Part shown: piece after piece, positions 20,177 through 29,807 of the stretch | How positions within the stretch are numbered: position 1 is the stretch's first letter | Layout of the letters: the number at the start of each line of letters is the position of its first letter | NCBI RefSeq assembly: GCF_002760655.1 | Contig: NZ_PDOC01000022.1 | Coordinates: 1 to 64,000, forward strand | DNA length: 64,000 bases | Reading direction: 5' to 3' | Origin: Massilia eurypsychrophila | GTDB taxonomy: Bacteria > Pseudomonadota > Gammaproteobacteria > Burkholderiales > Burkholderiaceae_D | The notes under the pieces: model-generated | What the model was told of the DNA's origin: nothing | Database searches by the model: none | The model's input: the letters and a program-made list of their open reading frames with translations, nothing else | Made by a program: the position numbers and the translations under genes

Positions 20177-22290
20177 GCTGGCCCGAACGCCGTGCCGATC
20201 GCGCCGCGGGCAACGGCCAGCTGGTCGGCATCCTGCAGCAGCATCTTGAGGCGCCGCTGCAGCGGCGCCCAGCCGGCCCAGTTGACGGTGGCGGGCATCG
20301 TGGCCGGCACGCTGGCCGGCGTATCCGGCGGCGCCGAACCGAGCCTTGCGCGCACTTGATGGCAAGCCTGGTCGATGGCCGCGTTCACCTCGCTGCGCGG
20401 CAAGCCGTCCTTGTAACGCTGCAGCAGCAACCGCAGCGCCGCAATATGTGACACCAGCAGGTAGTTCTGCACCGTGAAGCGGTTCAGTTCGTCCGGTGCG
20501 CGATGCTTGGCGGCCGGCTCGTCGAGCATCCTGCCGAGCGCCGCGCTGAGCGTGGCGAGGCTGTCCATGAAGCCCTTGCGGCTGATGCGGTAGCGGAAAT
20601 CGTCGCCGGCCCGCCCTTGCAGCAGGTCGCTGGCGGAATCGATATATTTGCGGTTCGCCTGCAGCACCGACTCGACCAGGCGCGGCAGGTTCTGGTATTC
20701 CCAGTTCGGCAGCACATAGCTGAAGAAGGTGGCGATCACCGTGCCGACCAGCGTGTCGAGCAGCCGCTCGGTGACGGCGCTGCCGACCTGCGGTACGGTC
20801 AGGCCGATCAGCAGCAGGATCTGCATGCTGGCGGCAATGGCCGTGTAGCGGTACTTGATGTACAGGAACGCCGGCGCGGCGGCGGTGGCGACGAACAGGA
20901 AACCGATCAGCGCGGCCGGCGCATGGACGAAGTGCAGGATCACCGCGGTCAGGATGCAGCCGATGACGGTGCCGATGACGCGGTCGGCACGGCGCTGGCG
21001 CGTCATGCTGAAGCTCGGCTTGAGGATGACGGCGATCGTCAGCGCAATCCAGTAGCTGTGCGCCTGGTAGGGCAGGAAGTCGCCCGCCACGAGGCCCACC
21101 GACACCGCCATCGCCACCCGCAGCGCGAAGCGAAACGCCGGCGAACTCCAGCGCAGGTTGGCGCCGAGGATGCCGACGCCGTAGCGCTGCTGGGTCAGGA
21201 ACGGCGTCAGGTCGGCGCCGGACACCACCGGCAGCGCCACCGCGCCGGCCTGGCTGGCGGCGTGCAGCTGGCCGATCATCTTGACCATGTCGTTGACCTT
21301 GTGCGACGTTGCCAGCAGCACGGCCTCGGCCTCGCCGGAGGCGGTGCCGGCGCACTCGCCGAGCGCCTGCTCGAGCATGCGCATCTCGGCCGAATAGTCG
21401 AACGCGGCGTGCGACGGCCGGTTGCGCGTCATCGCATAGGCGGCCGACTCGATGTCGCGCGCCGCCTTGCCGATCAGTTCGCCCAGCAAAGGCAGCACCT
21501 TGCGGCCGGCGAAGTGCTTGCGCAGCAAGACGTAATCGGTGTGGGTCGACAGCACCAGCTCGTACAGGTCGAACATGGCGTAGTGCACCTGCACCAGCGC
21601 CGCGTCCGCCGCCGACGGCTTGCCGCGCAGGATCAGGTCACGCGATGCTTGCTGCCGCTCGGCCAGCACGATCTGCTGGCGCACCAGCTTTTCCATCTGC
21701 GCCGGCAGTGGATTGGCCAGGTCGTAGCAGCCGGCCTTGATCTCGGTGTAGCTCGCCAGTTCGTACAGCGCTTCGGACAGCACCTGCTGCTTCAGGCGCG
21801 CCTGCATCGCCCACACGACGACCATCGCGTACGCCATGTAGCCGGCGGCGCCGGCGAAAAACAGCGCGCCGTGCCGCAGCGCCTGGTCGGGCGTGGAGGC
21901 TTCCTCGCTGGCGAGCATCATCGAAAACAGCGCGGCGAACTGCAGCGGCATCGCCTTGCGGCCGTACACCACCATCATGCTGGCCAGGAAGGTCACCACC
22001 ACGATGACGGTGCGCAGCAGCCACGGCACCGGGGAACACAGGCTCACCAGCAATACGACGATCGAACACAGCGCCACGCCGGCGAGCATTTCGTTGAACT
22101 TGTGGCGCAAGGGACTCGGCATGTCCATCAGGCTGGTGCACAGCGCGCCCATCGCCACGGCGATCGCGGTGGGCACGTCGCTGATGGCGAGGGTCAGGAA
22201 GGTGAGGCCGACGATACCGGTGGCGATGCGCAAGCCGGTATAGAAATAGTGACTGAAGAGGAAAGTGCGTGGCGCTAGGGCGTATTGCAT
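20173..22290 (-). CDS. FUSC-family membrane transporter (YccS/AaeB-like)
   Basis: About 705 residues. Two blocks of membrane helices (roughly 20-165 and 370-500) separated and followed by long soluble helical regions, the duplicated layout of YccS/YhfK/AaeB fusaric-acid-resistance proteins. The second block has GDFLPYQAHSYWIALTIAVILKPSFSMTRQRRADRVIGTVIG, the FUSC signature. Such inner-membrane proteins export aromatic acids or related compounds. The start at MQYALAPRTF is preferred to an upstream in-frame ATG at 22341; neither has a strong ribosome-binding site. No membrane-fusion partner gene (aaeA type) is adjacent. Confidence 0.85.
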   Translation of the reverse strand: MQYALAPRTFLFSHYFYTGLRIATGIVGLTFLTLAISDVPTAIAVAMGALCTSLMDMPSPLRHKFNEMLAGVALCSIVVLLVSLCSPVPWLLRTVIVVVTFLASMMVVYGRKAMPLQFAALFSMMLASEEASTPDQALRHGALFFAGAAGYMAYAMVVVWAMQARLKQQVLSEALYELASYTEIKAGCYDLANPLPAQMEKLVRQQIVLAERQQASRDLILRGKPSAADAALVQVHYAMFDLYELVLSTHTDYVLLRKHFAGRKVLPLLGELIGKAARDIESAAYAMTRNRPSHAAFDYSAEMRMLEQALGECAGTASGEAEAVLLATSHKVNDMVKMIGQLHAASQAGAVALPVVSGADLTPFLTQQRYGVGILGANLRWSSPAFRFALRVAMAVSVGLVAGDFLPYQAHSYWIALTIAVILKPSFSMTRQRRADRVIGTVIGCILTAVILHFVHAPAALIGFLFVATAAAPAFLYIKYRYTAIAASMQILLLIGLTVPQVGSAVTERLLDTLVGTVIATFFSYVLPNWEYQNLPRLVESVLQANRKYIDSASDLLQGRAGDDFRYRISRKGFMDSLATLSAALGRMLDEPAAKHRAPDELNRFTVQNYLLVSHIAALRLLLQRYKDGLPRSEVNAAIDQACHQVRARLGSAPPDTPASVPATMPATVNWAGWAPLQRRLKMLLQDADQLAVARGAIGTAFGPA

Positions 22291-22350
22291 GGGTTCATGA
22301 TGCGCTGTCCTGGCGGGCGGGCACCGGTGTGAATAATGCATCGATTATAA

Positions 22351-22394
22351 CGACGGCGCGGGCAATCTGGTGCTGGCCCGGCGCCGCGCCGTCG
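22351..22394 (-). terminator. GC-rich hairpin downstream of the methyltransferase gene
   Basis: Perfect 11-bp arms CGACGGCGCGG (22351-22361) and CCGCGCCGTCG (22384-22394) with an inner GGGC/GCCC pairing. On the minus strand it starts 9 nt after the methyltransferase stop and is followed by GTTATAAT, a weak U-tract, so it may terminate transcription before the FUSC gene. Confidence 0.5.
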
Positions 22395-22402
22395 TGGCGA
22401 TC

Positions 22403-23272
22403 TCACTTCTTGCGGAAAACGCAGACGATGATGTCGCTAGGGAAGAGCCGCAGCATCGGTATAGCGCACAGCAAGATGACGTACTGGACGTAGCAAGCGA
22501 GCTTGCCCACTTCCCCGGTAAAGCGCAGGCGCTCGAGCAGTCCGTTGGCGCGCAGGGAGGGCAGTTCGGCCGAAGAGGTCAGTTCGAAGCCGCGCTTGCA
22601 GACCAGTTCGGTAATGTTCTTATGGCGGAAATAGTGGACGTGCGGCGACGGCAGTCCCTTTTGCCAAAGCCGCTCGAATGGGCTTAGCCAGCCAATCCGG
22701 GCGAACAGCTTCGACAGCGTGTAGAAGAAGCCGGCGCTGCTCGGCAAGTTAAGGATCAGGATACCGCCATCGTTGAGGCGGGCTTGGGATGCGGCGATGG
22801 CGCCCTCGATGGCGGGAATATGCTCGATGACATCGTTGAACACGATGACGTCGAACGATTCGCCGGGGTTGAGCGCTTCCGGGAAGTAGCCGGCGCGCAC
22901 CGGCAGGCCGCGTTTGGCCGCAGCGCCGCCGACGGTTTCGTCCGGCTCGATGCCGAGCACGGTGAATTTCTTGCTCGCTTCTTCGAGAAACCAGCCGTGG
23001 GCGCTGCCGACATCGAGCAGGGACTTGGCGCCGGGACGGACCTGCTTGGCGGCATGCTCGACGATCCACTTGAAGTTGTCGACCCGCAGCGCCTTGAGCG
23101 ATTTTTCGCGCGCCTTTTCGTCGATGACGTGGCGCGTGGCTGCGTCGTTGATGGCCGGCTGCAGGTCAGCGCTCTCGTACTGGCAACCTGCGCACACCGC
23201 GTGCCACGCCGCCAGGCCTGCGTGTTTGGCGCCGCCGCACACGATGCAACTGTCCATCTGGTCTCTCACCAT
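22403..23272 (-). CDS. class I SAM-dependent methyltransferase with N-terminal zinc-ribbon-like cysteines
   Basis: 289 residues. The first 30 residues hold CIVCGG and CAGC cysteine pairs, like the zinc-binding N terminus of Methyltransf_13/14-type sugar methyltransferases. The core shows motif I SLLDVGSAHGWFLEEA, an acidic strand end (LGIEPDE), FDVIVFNDVIEHI and LNDGGILILNLP, the pattern of a Methyltransf_23 domain. A C-terminal hydrophobic stretch (LACYVQYVILLCAIPMLRLFP) may associate with the membrane. Substrate is unknown; a nucleotide-sugar or lipid-linked substrate is possible. An alternative start is the ATG at 23257. Confidence 0.8.
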   Translation of the reverse strand: MVRDQMDSCIVCGGAKHAGLAAWHAVCAGCQYESADLQPAINDAATRHVIDEKAREKSLKALRVDNFKWIVEHAAKQVRPGAKSLLDVGSAHGWFLEEASKKFTVLGIEPDETVGGAAAKRGLPVRAGYFPEALNPGESFDVIVFNDVIEHIPAIEGAIAASQARLNDGGILILNLPSSAGFFYTLSKLFARIGWLSPFERLWQKGLPSPHVHYFRHKNITELVCKRGFELTSSAELPSLRANGLLERLRFTGEVGKLACYVQYVILLCAIPMLRLFPSDIIVCVFRKK

Positions 23273-23392
23273 TTAGCTCATCCCGATCTATTTATTTAGG
23301 CGTAATACAACATTACAAAAACGCCAATAATTCTCGGGAGTGAGGATAGCATGGTTACCCTGCTATCGGTAAGGGGCCCGTCAACCCGGGCT

Positions 23393-23641
23393 TTAGCGGT
23401 AGAACGCCTCGACTGTGCCTTTCAGTTTGATCAGCAGCGGCTTGCCTTTGCGGTCGACCGATTTGCCGGAAGCGACCTTGACCCAGCCTTCGCTGAGACA
23501 ATATTCTTCGACATCATTGCGTTCTTTGCCGTTCAGTTTGATGCCTACTTCGTGTTCGAACACGGCAGGGACATGGAAGGGGCTGCTCGGATCGACGGAA
23601 AGGCGGTCAGGCAAAGGGGGGAGGGTAGTGGTATCGTTCAT
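23393..23641 (-). CDS. DUF3297 family protein
   Basis: 82 residues matching DUF3297 throughout: LPDRLSVDPSSPFH, GIKLNGKERNDVEEYC, EGWVKVASGKSVDRKGKPLL and the C-terminal GTVEAFYR. Small soluble protein of unknown function, common in proteobacteria and usually a single gene, as here. Confidence 0.88.
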   Translation of the reverse strand: MNDTTTLPPLPDRLSVDPSSPFHVPAVFEHEVGIKLNGKERNDVEEYCLSEGWVKVASGKSVDRKGKPLLIKLKGTVEAFYR

Positions 23642-23712
23642 GGGCTGGATTATCCACTAGAACCTCGACCAGTACAACGGTACGGTCGGTCACGCGCAAT
23701 GCCGAGAGAAGA

Positions 23713-24426
23713 ATGACAGACATCGAATTACCCTTCAGGGCGACCACCGCCGAAGCCTGTGCCTGGCTGGCGCTGCAGACCGGCACCCCATGGACCCTGG
23801 CCGCCATGATCGACAACGGCCTGACGCCCTACGTCTGGCTCGACTACGACGCCGCCTTTGCCGACATGTTCGGCGACGCCAACGGCGGCTACGCGGCGCC
23901 GATTTTCTTCGAAGGCGACACGGCGCGCCTGGCCGCCGGCAGCGCCGACGTGCTCATCACCATCACCAAGGACGTCTACAAGATCGTCACGCGCCTGCCG
24001 CCGCCAGGCTTTCGGCGCGAACTGCATGAGCTGCGCTTCCTGAAGAAGGAACTCGAGCGGCTAGTTGCCAGGCTCAAGCGCGAAGCCGAGCCGGCGCCCG
24101 CCGTCAAGGCCGCGGTGGCAAAGGAGTCGCAGGCCGGCATCAGCCGCGAACAGGTCGTCATCGCCTTCGGCGGCATGGTGCGCATCAACCTCGAGCAGGC
24201 ACTGGACGGCGCCGCCGGCGTGTTCGGCGACGACGGCGCGCGCGTCAAGGGCAGCGCCAGGAAGTCGAAGAAGCAGGCCTTGTGGAATCCGGTGACGCTG
24301 GCGCTCGGCTTGAACGACTTGTACCGGGTGCCGATGTCGCAGTTGAAGCGGGCGTTCGGCGCGCACGAATTCCTGTTCGACTGGAATGGGCAATGGAACC
24401 AGACCCTGGCGTTGTTGGGAAAGTGA
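23713..24426 (+). CDS. hypothetical protein with central coiled-coil-like helix
   Basis: 237 residues, not recognised. Composition and codon use are normal for the window, and a GAGAGAAG site precedes the ATG, so it is a real gene. Residues 95-125 ([27 protein letters not shown]) look like a charged amphipathic helix; the C-terminal third has [12 protein letters not shown] and [20 protein letters not shown]. The pattern resembles uncharacterised proteins of mobile-element origin but no domain can be named. It ends 79 nt before the EF-G start on the same strand. Confidence 0.65.
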   Translation: MTDIELPFRATTAEACAWLALQTGTPWTLAAMIDNGLTPYVWLDYDAAFADMFGDANGGYAAPIFFEGDTARLAAGSADVLITITKDVYKIVTRLPPPGFRRELHELRFLKKELERLVARLKREAEPAPAVKAAVAKESQAGISREQVVIAFGGMVRINLEQALDGAAGVFGDDGARVKGSARKSKKQALWNPVTLALGLNDLYRVPMSQLKRAFGAHEFLFDWNGQWNQTLALLGK

Positions 24427-24505
24427 GGCGCCAGCCGAGTTGTGGATGCGCGGCGCGGTCAACAGGGTTATGATGGAATGGTTCGCCCAGGACCAGGAGT
24501 TAGTG

Positions 24506-26611
24506 ATGACTCGCAAGACACCCATCGAGCGCTACCGCAACATCGGCATCAGCGCGCACATCGACGCCGGCAAGACCACCACCACCGAGCGCATCCTGTT
24601 CTACACCGGCGTCAGCCACAAGATCGGCGAGGTGCACAACGGCGCGGCGATCATGGACTGGATGGAGCAGGAACAGGAGCGCGGCATCACCATCACGTCG
24701 GCCGCCACCACCGCGTTCTGGAAAGGCATGGCCGGCAACTTCGACGAACACCGCATCAACATCATCGACACGCCCGGCCACGTCGACTTCACCATTGAAG
24801 TGGAGCGCTCGATGCGCGTGCTCGACGGCGCCGTCATGGTGTACGACGCCGTCGGCGGCGTGCAGCCGCAGTCCGAGACGGTGTGGCGCCAGGCGAACAA
24901 GTACCGCGTGCCGCGCATCGCCTTCGTCAACAAAATGGACCGGGTCGGCGCCGATTTCTTTCGCGTCCAGGAGCAGATCCGCACGCGCCTGAAAGGCGTG
25001 GCGGTGCCGATCCAGATACCGCTCGGCACCGAAGACGACTTCCACGGCGTCATCGACCTGGTCAAGATGCGCGCCATCCGCTGGGACGACGACACCCAGG
25101 GCGTCAAGTTCGCCTACGAAGACATCCCGGCCGGCCTGCGGGCAGAGGCGCAGCTGTGGCGCGGCCGCATGGTCGAGGCGGCCGCCGAGGCGACGCCCGA
25201 ACTGACCGAAAAATACCTCGAAGAAGAGGCGCTGAGCGAGGACGAAATCAAGCAGGGCCTGCGCCAGCGCACGATCCGCAACGAGATCGTGCCGATGCTC
25301 GCCGGCAGCGCCTTCAAGAACCGCGGCGTGCAGGCCATGCTCGACGCCGTCATCGACTACCTGCCGTCGCCGCTCGACATCCCTGCCATCGCCGGCCACG
25401 ACGAGCGCGACAACCCGATCGAACGCCATCCGTCCGACGACGAGCCTTTTGCCGCGCTCGCCTTCAAGATCATGACCGATCCCTTCGTCGGCCAGCTGAC
25501 GTTTTTCCGCGTCTATTCCGGCGTCGTCAATTCCGGCGACACCGTCTACAACCCGACCAGGGGCCAGCGCGAGCGGTTAGGGCGCATCCTGCAGATGCAC
25601 GCCAACGAGCGCAAGGAAATCCGCGAAGTGTACGCCGGCGACATCGCCGCGGCGGTCGGCCTGAAAGGCGTCACCACCGGCGACACGCTCAGTGCGCCCG
25701 AGCACGTGATCGTGCTGGAAAAAATGGTGTTCCCGGAACCGGTCATCTCCCAGGCGGTCGAGCCGAAGACCAAGGCCGACCAGGAGAAGATGGGCGTGGC
25801 GCTGAGCCGGCTGGCGCAGGAAGACCCGTCGTTTCGCGTCCACACCGACGACGAAACCGGCCAGACCATCATGTCCGGCATGGGCGAATTGCACCTCGAA
25901 ATCCTGGTCGACCGGATGCGCCGCGAGTTCGGCGTCGAAGCATCGGTCGGCAAGCCGCAGGTGGCGTACCGCGAGACCATCCTCAAGGCGGTGCTGGATG
26001 TCGAAGGGAAATTCATCAAGCAGTCCGGCGGGCGAGGGCAGTACGGCCACGTCGTGCTCACGCTCGAACCGATGGCCGCCGGCCAGGGTTATCAGTTCGT
26101 CGACGCCATCAAGGGCGGCGTCGTGCCGCGCGAATTCATTCCGGCCGTCGACAAGGGCGTGCAGGAAAGCCTGCGCTCGGGCGTGCTGGCCGGCTACCCG
26201 GTGGTCGACGTGCGCGCCACGCTGACGTTCGGCTCGTATCACGACGTCGATTCCAACGAAAACGCCTTCCGCATGGCCGGCTCGATTGCCTTCAAGGATG
26301 CGATGCGGCGCGCCGGGCCGGTGTTGCTCGAGCCGATGATGCAGGTCGAAGTCGAGACGCCCGAAGAATTCATGGGCAACGTCATGGGCGACCTGAGCGG
26401 GCGGCGCGGCATGGTGCAGGGAATGGACGAGATTCCCGGCGGCGGCGGCAAGCTGATCAGTGCGCTGGTCCCGCTGGCCGAAATGTTCGGCTACTCGACG
26501 ACGCTGCGCTCGCTCACCCAGGGCCGCGCGACCTACACGATGGAGTTCAAGCACTACGCCGCCGTGCCGCGCCACATCCTCGAGCAGGTGGCGGCGCTCG
26601 GCCACGGCTGA
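24506..26611 (+). CDS. fusA: elongation factor G
   Basis: 701 residues, full EF-G length. Start at [14 protein letters not shown] with AGGAG upstream. G1 AHIDAGKTT (18-25 region), G2 [12 protein letters not shown]3 DTPGHVDF and G4 NKMD are intact; domain IV ([11 protein letters not shown]) and domain V ([26 protein letters not shown]) complete the translocase. It catalyses ribosomal translocation with GTP hydrolysis. It is outside the usual str operon: no rpsL, rpsG or tufA is adjacent, so it is probably the second EF-G copy found in many betaproteobacteria. Ribosome-protection TetM-type proteins are excluded by the close EF-G sequence. Confidence 0.93.
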   Translation: MTRKTPIERYRNIGISAHIDAGKTTTTERILFYTGVSHKIGEVHNGAAIMDWMEQEQERGITITSAATTAFWKGMAGNFDEHRINIIDTPGHVDFTIEVERSMRVLDGAVMVYDAVGGVQPQSETVWRQANKYRVPRIAFVNKMDRVGADFFRVQEQIRTRLKGVAVPIQIPLGTEDDFHGVIDLVKMRAIRWDDDTQGVKFAYEDIPAGLRAEAQLWRGRMVEAAAEATPELTEKYLEEEALSEDEIKQGLRQRTIRNEIVPMLAGSAFKNRGVQAMLDAVIDYLPSPLDIPAIAGHDERDNPIERHPSDDEPFAALAFKIMTDPFVGQLTFFRVYSGVVNSGDTVYNPTRGQRERLGRILQMHANERKEIREVYAGDIAAAVGLKGVTTGDTLSAPEHVIVLEKMVFPEPVISQAVEPKTKADQEKMGVALSRLAQEDPSFRVHTDDETGQTIMSGMGELHLEILVDRMRREFGVEASVGKPQVAYRETILKAVLDVEGKFIKQSGGRGQYGHVVLTLEPMAAGQGYQFVDAIKGGVVPREFIPAVDKGVQESLRSGVLAGYPVVDVRATLTFGSYHDVDSNENAFRMAGSIAFKDAMRRAGPVLLEPMMQVEVETPEEFMGNVMGDLSGRRGMVQGMDEIPGGGGKLISALVPLAEMFGYSTTLRSLTQGRATYTMEFKHYAAVPRHILEQVAALGHG

Positions 26612-26621
26612 CCGGCGCGCA

Positions 26622-27302
26622 TCAAATCTCAGCCTTGCGCTTCGGCATGCGCGCCGACCATGCCAGCCGCAGCGCGACCAGCGCCATCAGCGGCGCTACC
26701 CAGAAATCGGGCGCGTGCATGGTCCACAGCGTCGCGCCGGTGATCGCGCACCACAGCAGCGGAATCGGCCACAACAGCCAATGCCCGGGCCGCGCCAATG
26801 CCAGCAGGCCAAGCGTCGCAAGCGCGGTCGGATCCGGCGCCACGCCGAAAAACTCCATCTGCTTCCAGGAGCGGCCGCCAATGGCGACCAGCATCGGATA
26901 GCCGAGGAAGGCAAACGCCACCACGCCCAGCGCCGGCCTGCGTAGCGCGGGCCGCGCGTGCGTGAACGCAAACTGCCCGCGCGCGCTGCCTAACCACAGC
27001 AACAGCAGCGCCTGCAGCGCAAAGGCGATGGCGAAAAAGACGCCGGCCGAGTTGACGTCGGCATACCGCTGCGCATGGAACGCCCACGCCACCCACAGCC
27101 AGCAAGCCGCCAGCAGCGCCGCCGCCACCCGGCCGGCCGGAACACCGCCGCGCGCCACGCAGCCCAGCGTCGCCAGGGCGGCGAGCAAGGCGACCAGCTG
27201 CGCCGGCCAGATGGCCAGGTTGTACAGCTCGAACATCCGGTAGTAGGTCTTCGCCGAAAACATCAGGAAGTCCGACAGCGAATACGACGACCATTGACTC
27301 AT
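26622..27302 (-). CDS. DUF6064-type membrane protein
   Basis: 226 residues starting MSQWSSYSLSDFLMFSAKTYYRMFELYN, the conserved N terminus of the DUF6064 family, followed by about seven hydrophobic segments and a basic tail. The conserved YPMLVAIGGRSW and FGVAPDPTALATLGLL stretches fit that family. Function unknown. The ATG overlaps the stop of the aldo/keto reductase gene (ATGA), so both are translated from one transcript. Confidence 0.75.
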   Translation of the reverse strand: MSQWSSYSLSDFLMFSAKTYYRMFELYNLAIWPAQLVALLAALATLGCVARGGVPAGRVAAALLAACWLWVAWAFHAQRYADVNSAGVFFAIAFALQALLLLWLGSARGQFAFTHARPALRRPALGVVAFAFLGYPMLVAIGGRSWKQMEFFGVAPDPTALATLGLLALARPGHWLLWPIPLLWCAITGATLWTMHAPDFWVAPLMALVALRLAWSARMPKRKAEI

Positions 27303-28231
27303 ACCAGGGGCGCCACATGCTCGGCCATGCGCCGGCGCAGCGCGGCGTCGGGCATGCGGCCGGTGCCGGCCAGCATATTTTCGCGCACGTGGGCAACGCT
27401 CGACGTGGCGGGGATGGCGCAAGTGATGGCCGGATGCGACACGATGAACTTGAGCAGCACTTGCGCCCAGGTGGTGCAATCGATTTCCGCCGCCCACGCC
27501 GGCAGGCGGTGACGCTTCAACGCCTCGGTCAGGTCGCCCTGGCGAAACGGCCGGTTGGCAATGACGGCGATGCCGCGCTCGCTGGCCAGCGGCAGGATAC
27601 GCTGCTCGACCTCGCGGTCGGCAATGTTGTACGTGACCTGCACAAAATCGATCGGCTGGCTGGCCATGATCTTGACGATCTCGGCGTGGCGCCGGCCTTC
27701 CGACGTGGTGATGCCGACGTAGCGCAGCTTGCCGGCCGCCTTCATCGCGAACAGCGCCGGCAGATGCGCTTCCCACGCCAGAAGGTTGTGTACTTGCAGC
27801 AGGTCGAATTTGTCGGCGCCCCACAGCCGGCGCGAGGTCTCGACCTGTTCCGGGCCGCGCGCGCCCGACCCGGTCCACACCTTGTCGGCGGAAAACAGGG
27901 TCGCCGGCTTGCCGAGCTGGCGCAAGCCGTCGCCGATCACTTCCTGCGCCGAGCCATACATCGGCGACGAGTCGAGCAGACGCCCGCCGGCGGCCAAAAA
28001 GTGGCGCATGACGTCGGCGCAACCGGCGCGCGCGGCGCGGTCGTTGCCGACGTTAAAGGTGATCCAGCTGCCCAGGCCGATGACGGGCAGCGCTTCGCGG
28101 GTGGACCGAATCGGCCGGGTCAGCAGGGCGCTTGGCGCCGCGGCGGCAGGCCCGAACGGCAGCGCGCCGCCGCCGATGGCCAGCATCGATGCGAGCAGCC
28201 GGCGCCGGCGCGGGGAAAGCAGGTGGTCCAT
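27299..28231 (-). CDS. aldo/keto reductase with Tat-like export signal
   Basis: 310 residues. The N terminus MDHLLSPRRRRLLASMLAIGGGALPFG has an RRRR-L-L pattern before a hydrophobic stretch, consistent with a Tat signal. The (beta/alpha)8 reductase core has the tetrad Asp in RLLDSSPMYG, Tyr in SPMYGSA, Lys in FSADKVW and His in DLLQVHN. Cofactor-loading at ANRPF and IPATSSVAHVRENM matches NADPH-dependent family members. Exported aldo/keto reductases are uncommon; substrate unknown. Co-translated with the DUF6064 gene. Confidence 0.83.
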   Translation of the reverse strand: MDHLLSPRRRRLLASMLAIGGGALPFGPAAAAPSALLTRPIRSTREALPVIGLGSWITFNVGNDRAARAGCADVMRHFLAAGGRLLDSSPMYGSAQEVIGDGLRQLGKPATLFSADKVWTGSGARGPEQVETSRRLWGADKFDLLQVHNLLAWEAHLPALFAMKAAGKLRYVGITTSEGRRHAEIVKIMASQPIDFVQVTYNIADREVEQRILPLASERGIAVIANRPFRQGDLTEALKRHRLPAWAAEIDCTTWAQVLLKFIVSHPAITCAIPATSSVAHVRENMLAGTGRMPDAALRRRMAEHVAPLV

Positions 28232-28392
28232 TGGCTTCCTCTAGACGTTTTCATAAGTATATGACTGCTGCCACCAAGCTGTCGCGCAGACACTCTGGGT
28301 GTAAAGATGCGTAAACACTTTCGCGTGCGACATTGCAGGGCATTACACTGATGATACGATCGCACTGCTTACGCTACTTACAAAGACATTCC
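28232..28392. other. divergent promoter gap
   Basis: No gene. For the plus-strand membrane-protein gene, TTGCAG and TACGAT occur 16 bp apart around 28332-28359, a weak sigma-70-type promoter candidate. Confidence 0.3.
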
Positions 28393-28893
28393 ATGAAATT
28401 GCTGATTCGTTTTTTCGCCGGGGCGCATGCCGTCATCGCGGTCCTGTTCGTGTGTGTCGCGGGGATGCTGGTGGTGCTTGCTACCAAGACCGCCTGGATG
28501 GCGCTTGGCGCTGACAACGGCGAGAGCGCCAACGCCATCATCGAGACGATCGGCCTGCTGGCGGTGGCGGTGGTGTCACTGCAGATCGCCCAGACGATCA
28601 TGGAAGAAGAAGTCATCCGCGAGGCGCAGGTTAGCGCGCCGACGCGGGTGCGCCGCTACCTGTCGCGCTTTCTCGTCGTGGTGGTCGTGGCGCTGGCGGT
28701 GGAGGGACTGGTGGCCACGTTCAAGGCGCTGCATCAAAGTCCGCACCTGCTACCGCACGCGGCGACCATTCTCGTTTCGGTCGGCTTCCTGCTGGCCGGC
28801 TGGGGCGCGTTCATCTGGTTCAATAAAGCGGCAGAACTACTCGAGCCCGAGGCGATGGCGCAGGCGAAGAAGGAAGACGTGAAGTTGGAGTAA
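28393..28893 (+). CDS. conserved membrane protein, unknown function
   Basis: 166 residues, ATG start at MKLLIRFFAG. About four hydrophobic segments (8-30, 50-68, 98-115, 130-150) separated by EEEVIREAQVSAPTRVRRYLSRF, a charged loop. The C terminus is acidic and basic mixed (EPEAMAQAKKEDVKLE). No family is recognised. Gene is monocistronic, ending 79 nt before xth. Confidence 0.65.
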   Translation: MKLLIRFFAGAHAVIAVLFVCVAGMLVVLATKTAWMALGADNGESANAIIETIGLLAVAVVSLQIAQTIMEEEVIREAQVSAPTRVRRYLSRFLVVVVVALAVEGLVATFKALHQSPHLLPHAATILVSVGFLLAGWGAFIWFNKAAELLEPEAMAQAKKEDVKLE

Positions 28894-28972
28894 GCGCTGG
28901 AATCGCAGTCGCGCGGCAGGCTCGCCGTTCTGCGTTCAAAATGACGTGTCGTTTATTAACTGCGGAGAACCA

Positions 28973-29749
28973 ATGCGCATTGCCACTTTCAACATCAACG
29001 GATTGAACGCCCGCCTGCCGGCCCTGCTGCAGTGGCTGGAGGAAAAGCAGCCCGACGTCGCCTGCCTGCAGGAGCTGAAGACGCCGCACGAAAAGTTTCC
29101 CGAGGAAGCGATCAACGCAGCCGGCTACCAGGCCATCTGGCACGGCCAGAAGAGCTGGAACGGCGTGGCGATCCTGGTGCGCGGCACCGAACCGGTGGTC
29201 GAAGCAGGGCGCGGCCTTGCCGGCGACCCGGAAGACGCGCAAAGCCGCTACATCGAAGCGGCAGTCAATGGCGTGCTGATCGCCTGCCTGTATCTGCCCA
29301 ACGGCAATCCCGCGCCCGGCCCCAAGTTCGACTACAAGCTGCAGTGGATGGAACGGCTGATCCTGCGCGGCGCCGAACTGCTCGCCAGCGGCTCGCCGGT
29401 CGTGCTGGCCGGCGACTTCAACGTCATCCCGACCGAGCTCGACGTCTACAAGCCCGAGCGTTGGGTCAACGACGCGCTGTTTCGCGCCGAAACGCGCGAA
29501 GCGTTCGGCCGGCTGATGGCGCAAGGCTGGACCGATTCTCTGCGCAGCATGCATCCGGACGAGAAAATCTTCACCTTCTGGGATTACTTCCGCGATGCCT
29601 ACGGGCGCGACGCCGGCCTGCGCATCGACCACCTGCTGCTGAGCCCATCGCTGGCCGGCGAACTGAAGGCGGCCGGCGTCGACCGCGACGTGCGCGGGCG
29701 CGAAAAGCCGAGCGACCATGCGCCGACCTGGATCGAACTTGACCGGTAA
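28973..29749 (+). CDS. xth: exodeoxyribonuclease III
   Basis: 258 residues, normal for the family. The endonuclease/exonuclease/phosphatase fold is marked by MRIATFNINGLNAR, CLQELKT (catalytic Glu), LYLPNGNP, LAGDFNVIPTELDVY (Asp/Asn pair), WTDSLR and the final SDHAPTWIEL (Asp-His). It removes 3' blocks and cleaves AP sites in base excision repair. Start is the ATG after GCGGAG; an upstream in-frame start is less likely. Confidence 0.93.
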   Translation: MRIATFNINGLNARLPALLQWLEEKQPDVACLQELKTPHEKFPEEAINAAGYQAIWHGQKSWNGVAILVRGTEPVVEAGRGLAGDPEDAQSRYIEAAVNGVLIACLYLPNGNPAPGPKFDYKLQWMERLILRGAELLASGSPVVLAGDFNVIPTELDVYKPERWVNDALFRAETREAFGRLMAQGWTDSLRSMHPDEKIFTFWDYFRDAYGRDAGLRIDHLLLSPSLAGELKAAGVDRDVRGREKPSDHAPTWIELDR

Positions 29750-29807
29750 CCGAGAAGGTGCCGCGGGTGATCTGATATTCTGGTCGCATTAACCATGTGG
29801 GCCACCA

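Noticed and set aside
18824-21355. An 843-codon minus-strand open frame
   Set aside because: It is Arg/Gly/Ala-rich shadow text antisense to the CapK-like gene and out of frame with the FUSC gene, a GC-rich artefact.
24506-26611. Tetracycline ribosome-protection protein
   Set aside because: Length, domain order and sequence follow housekeeping EF-G closely; the TetM/TetO-specific loops are not evident.
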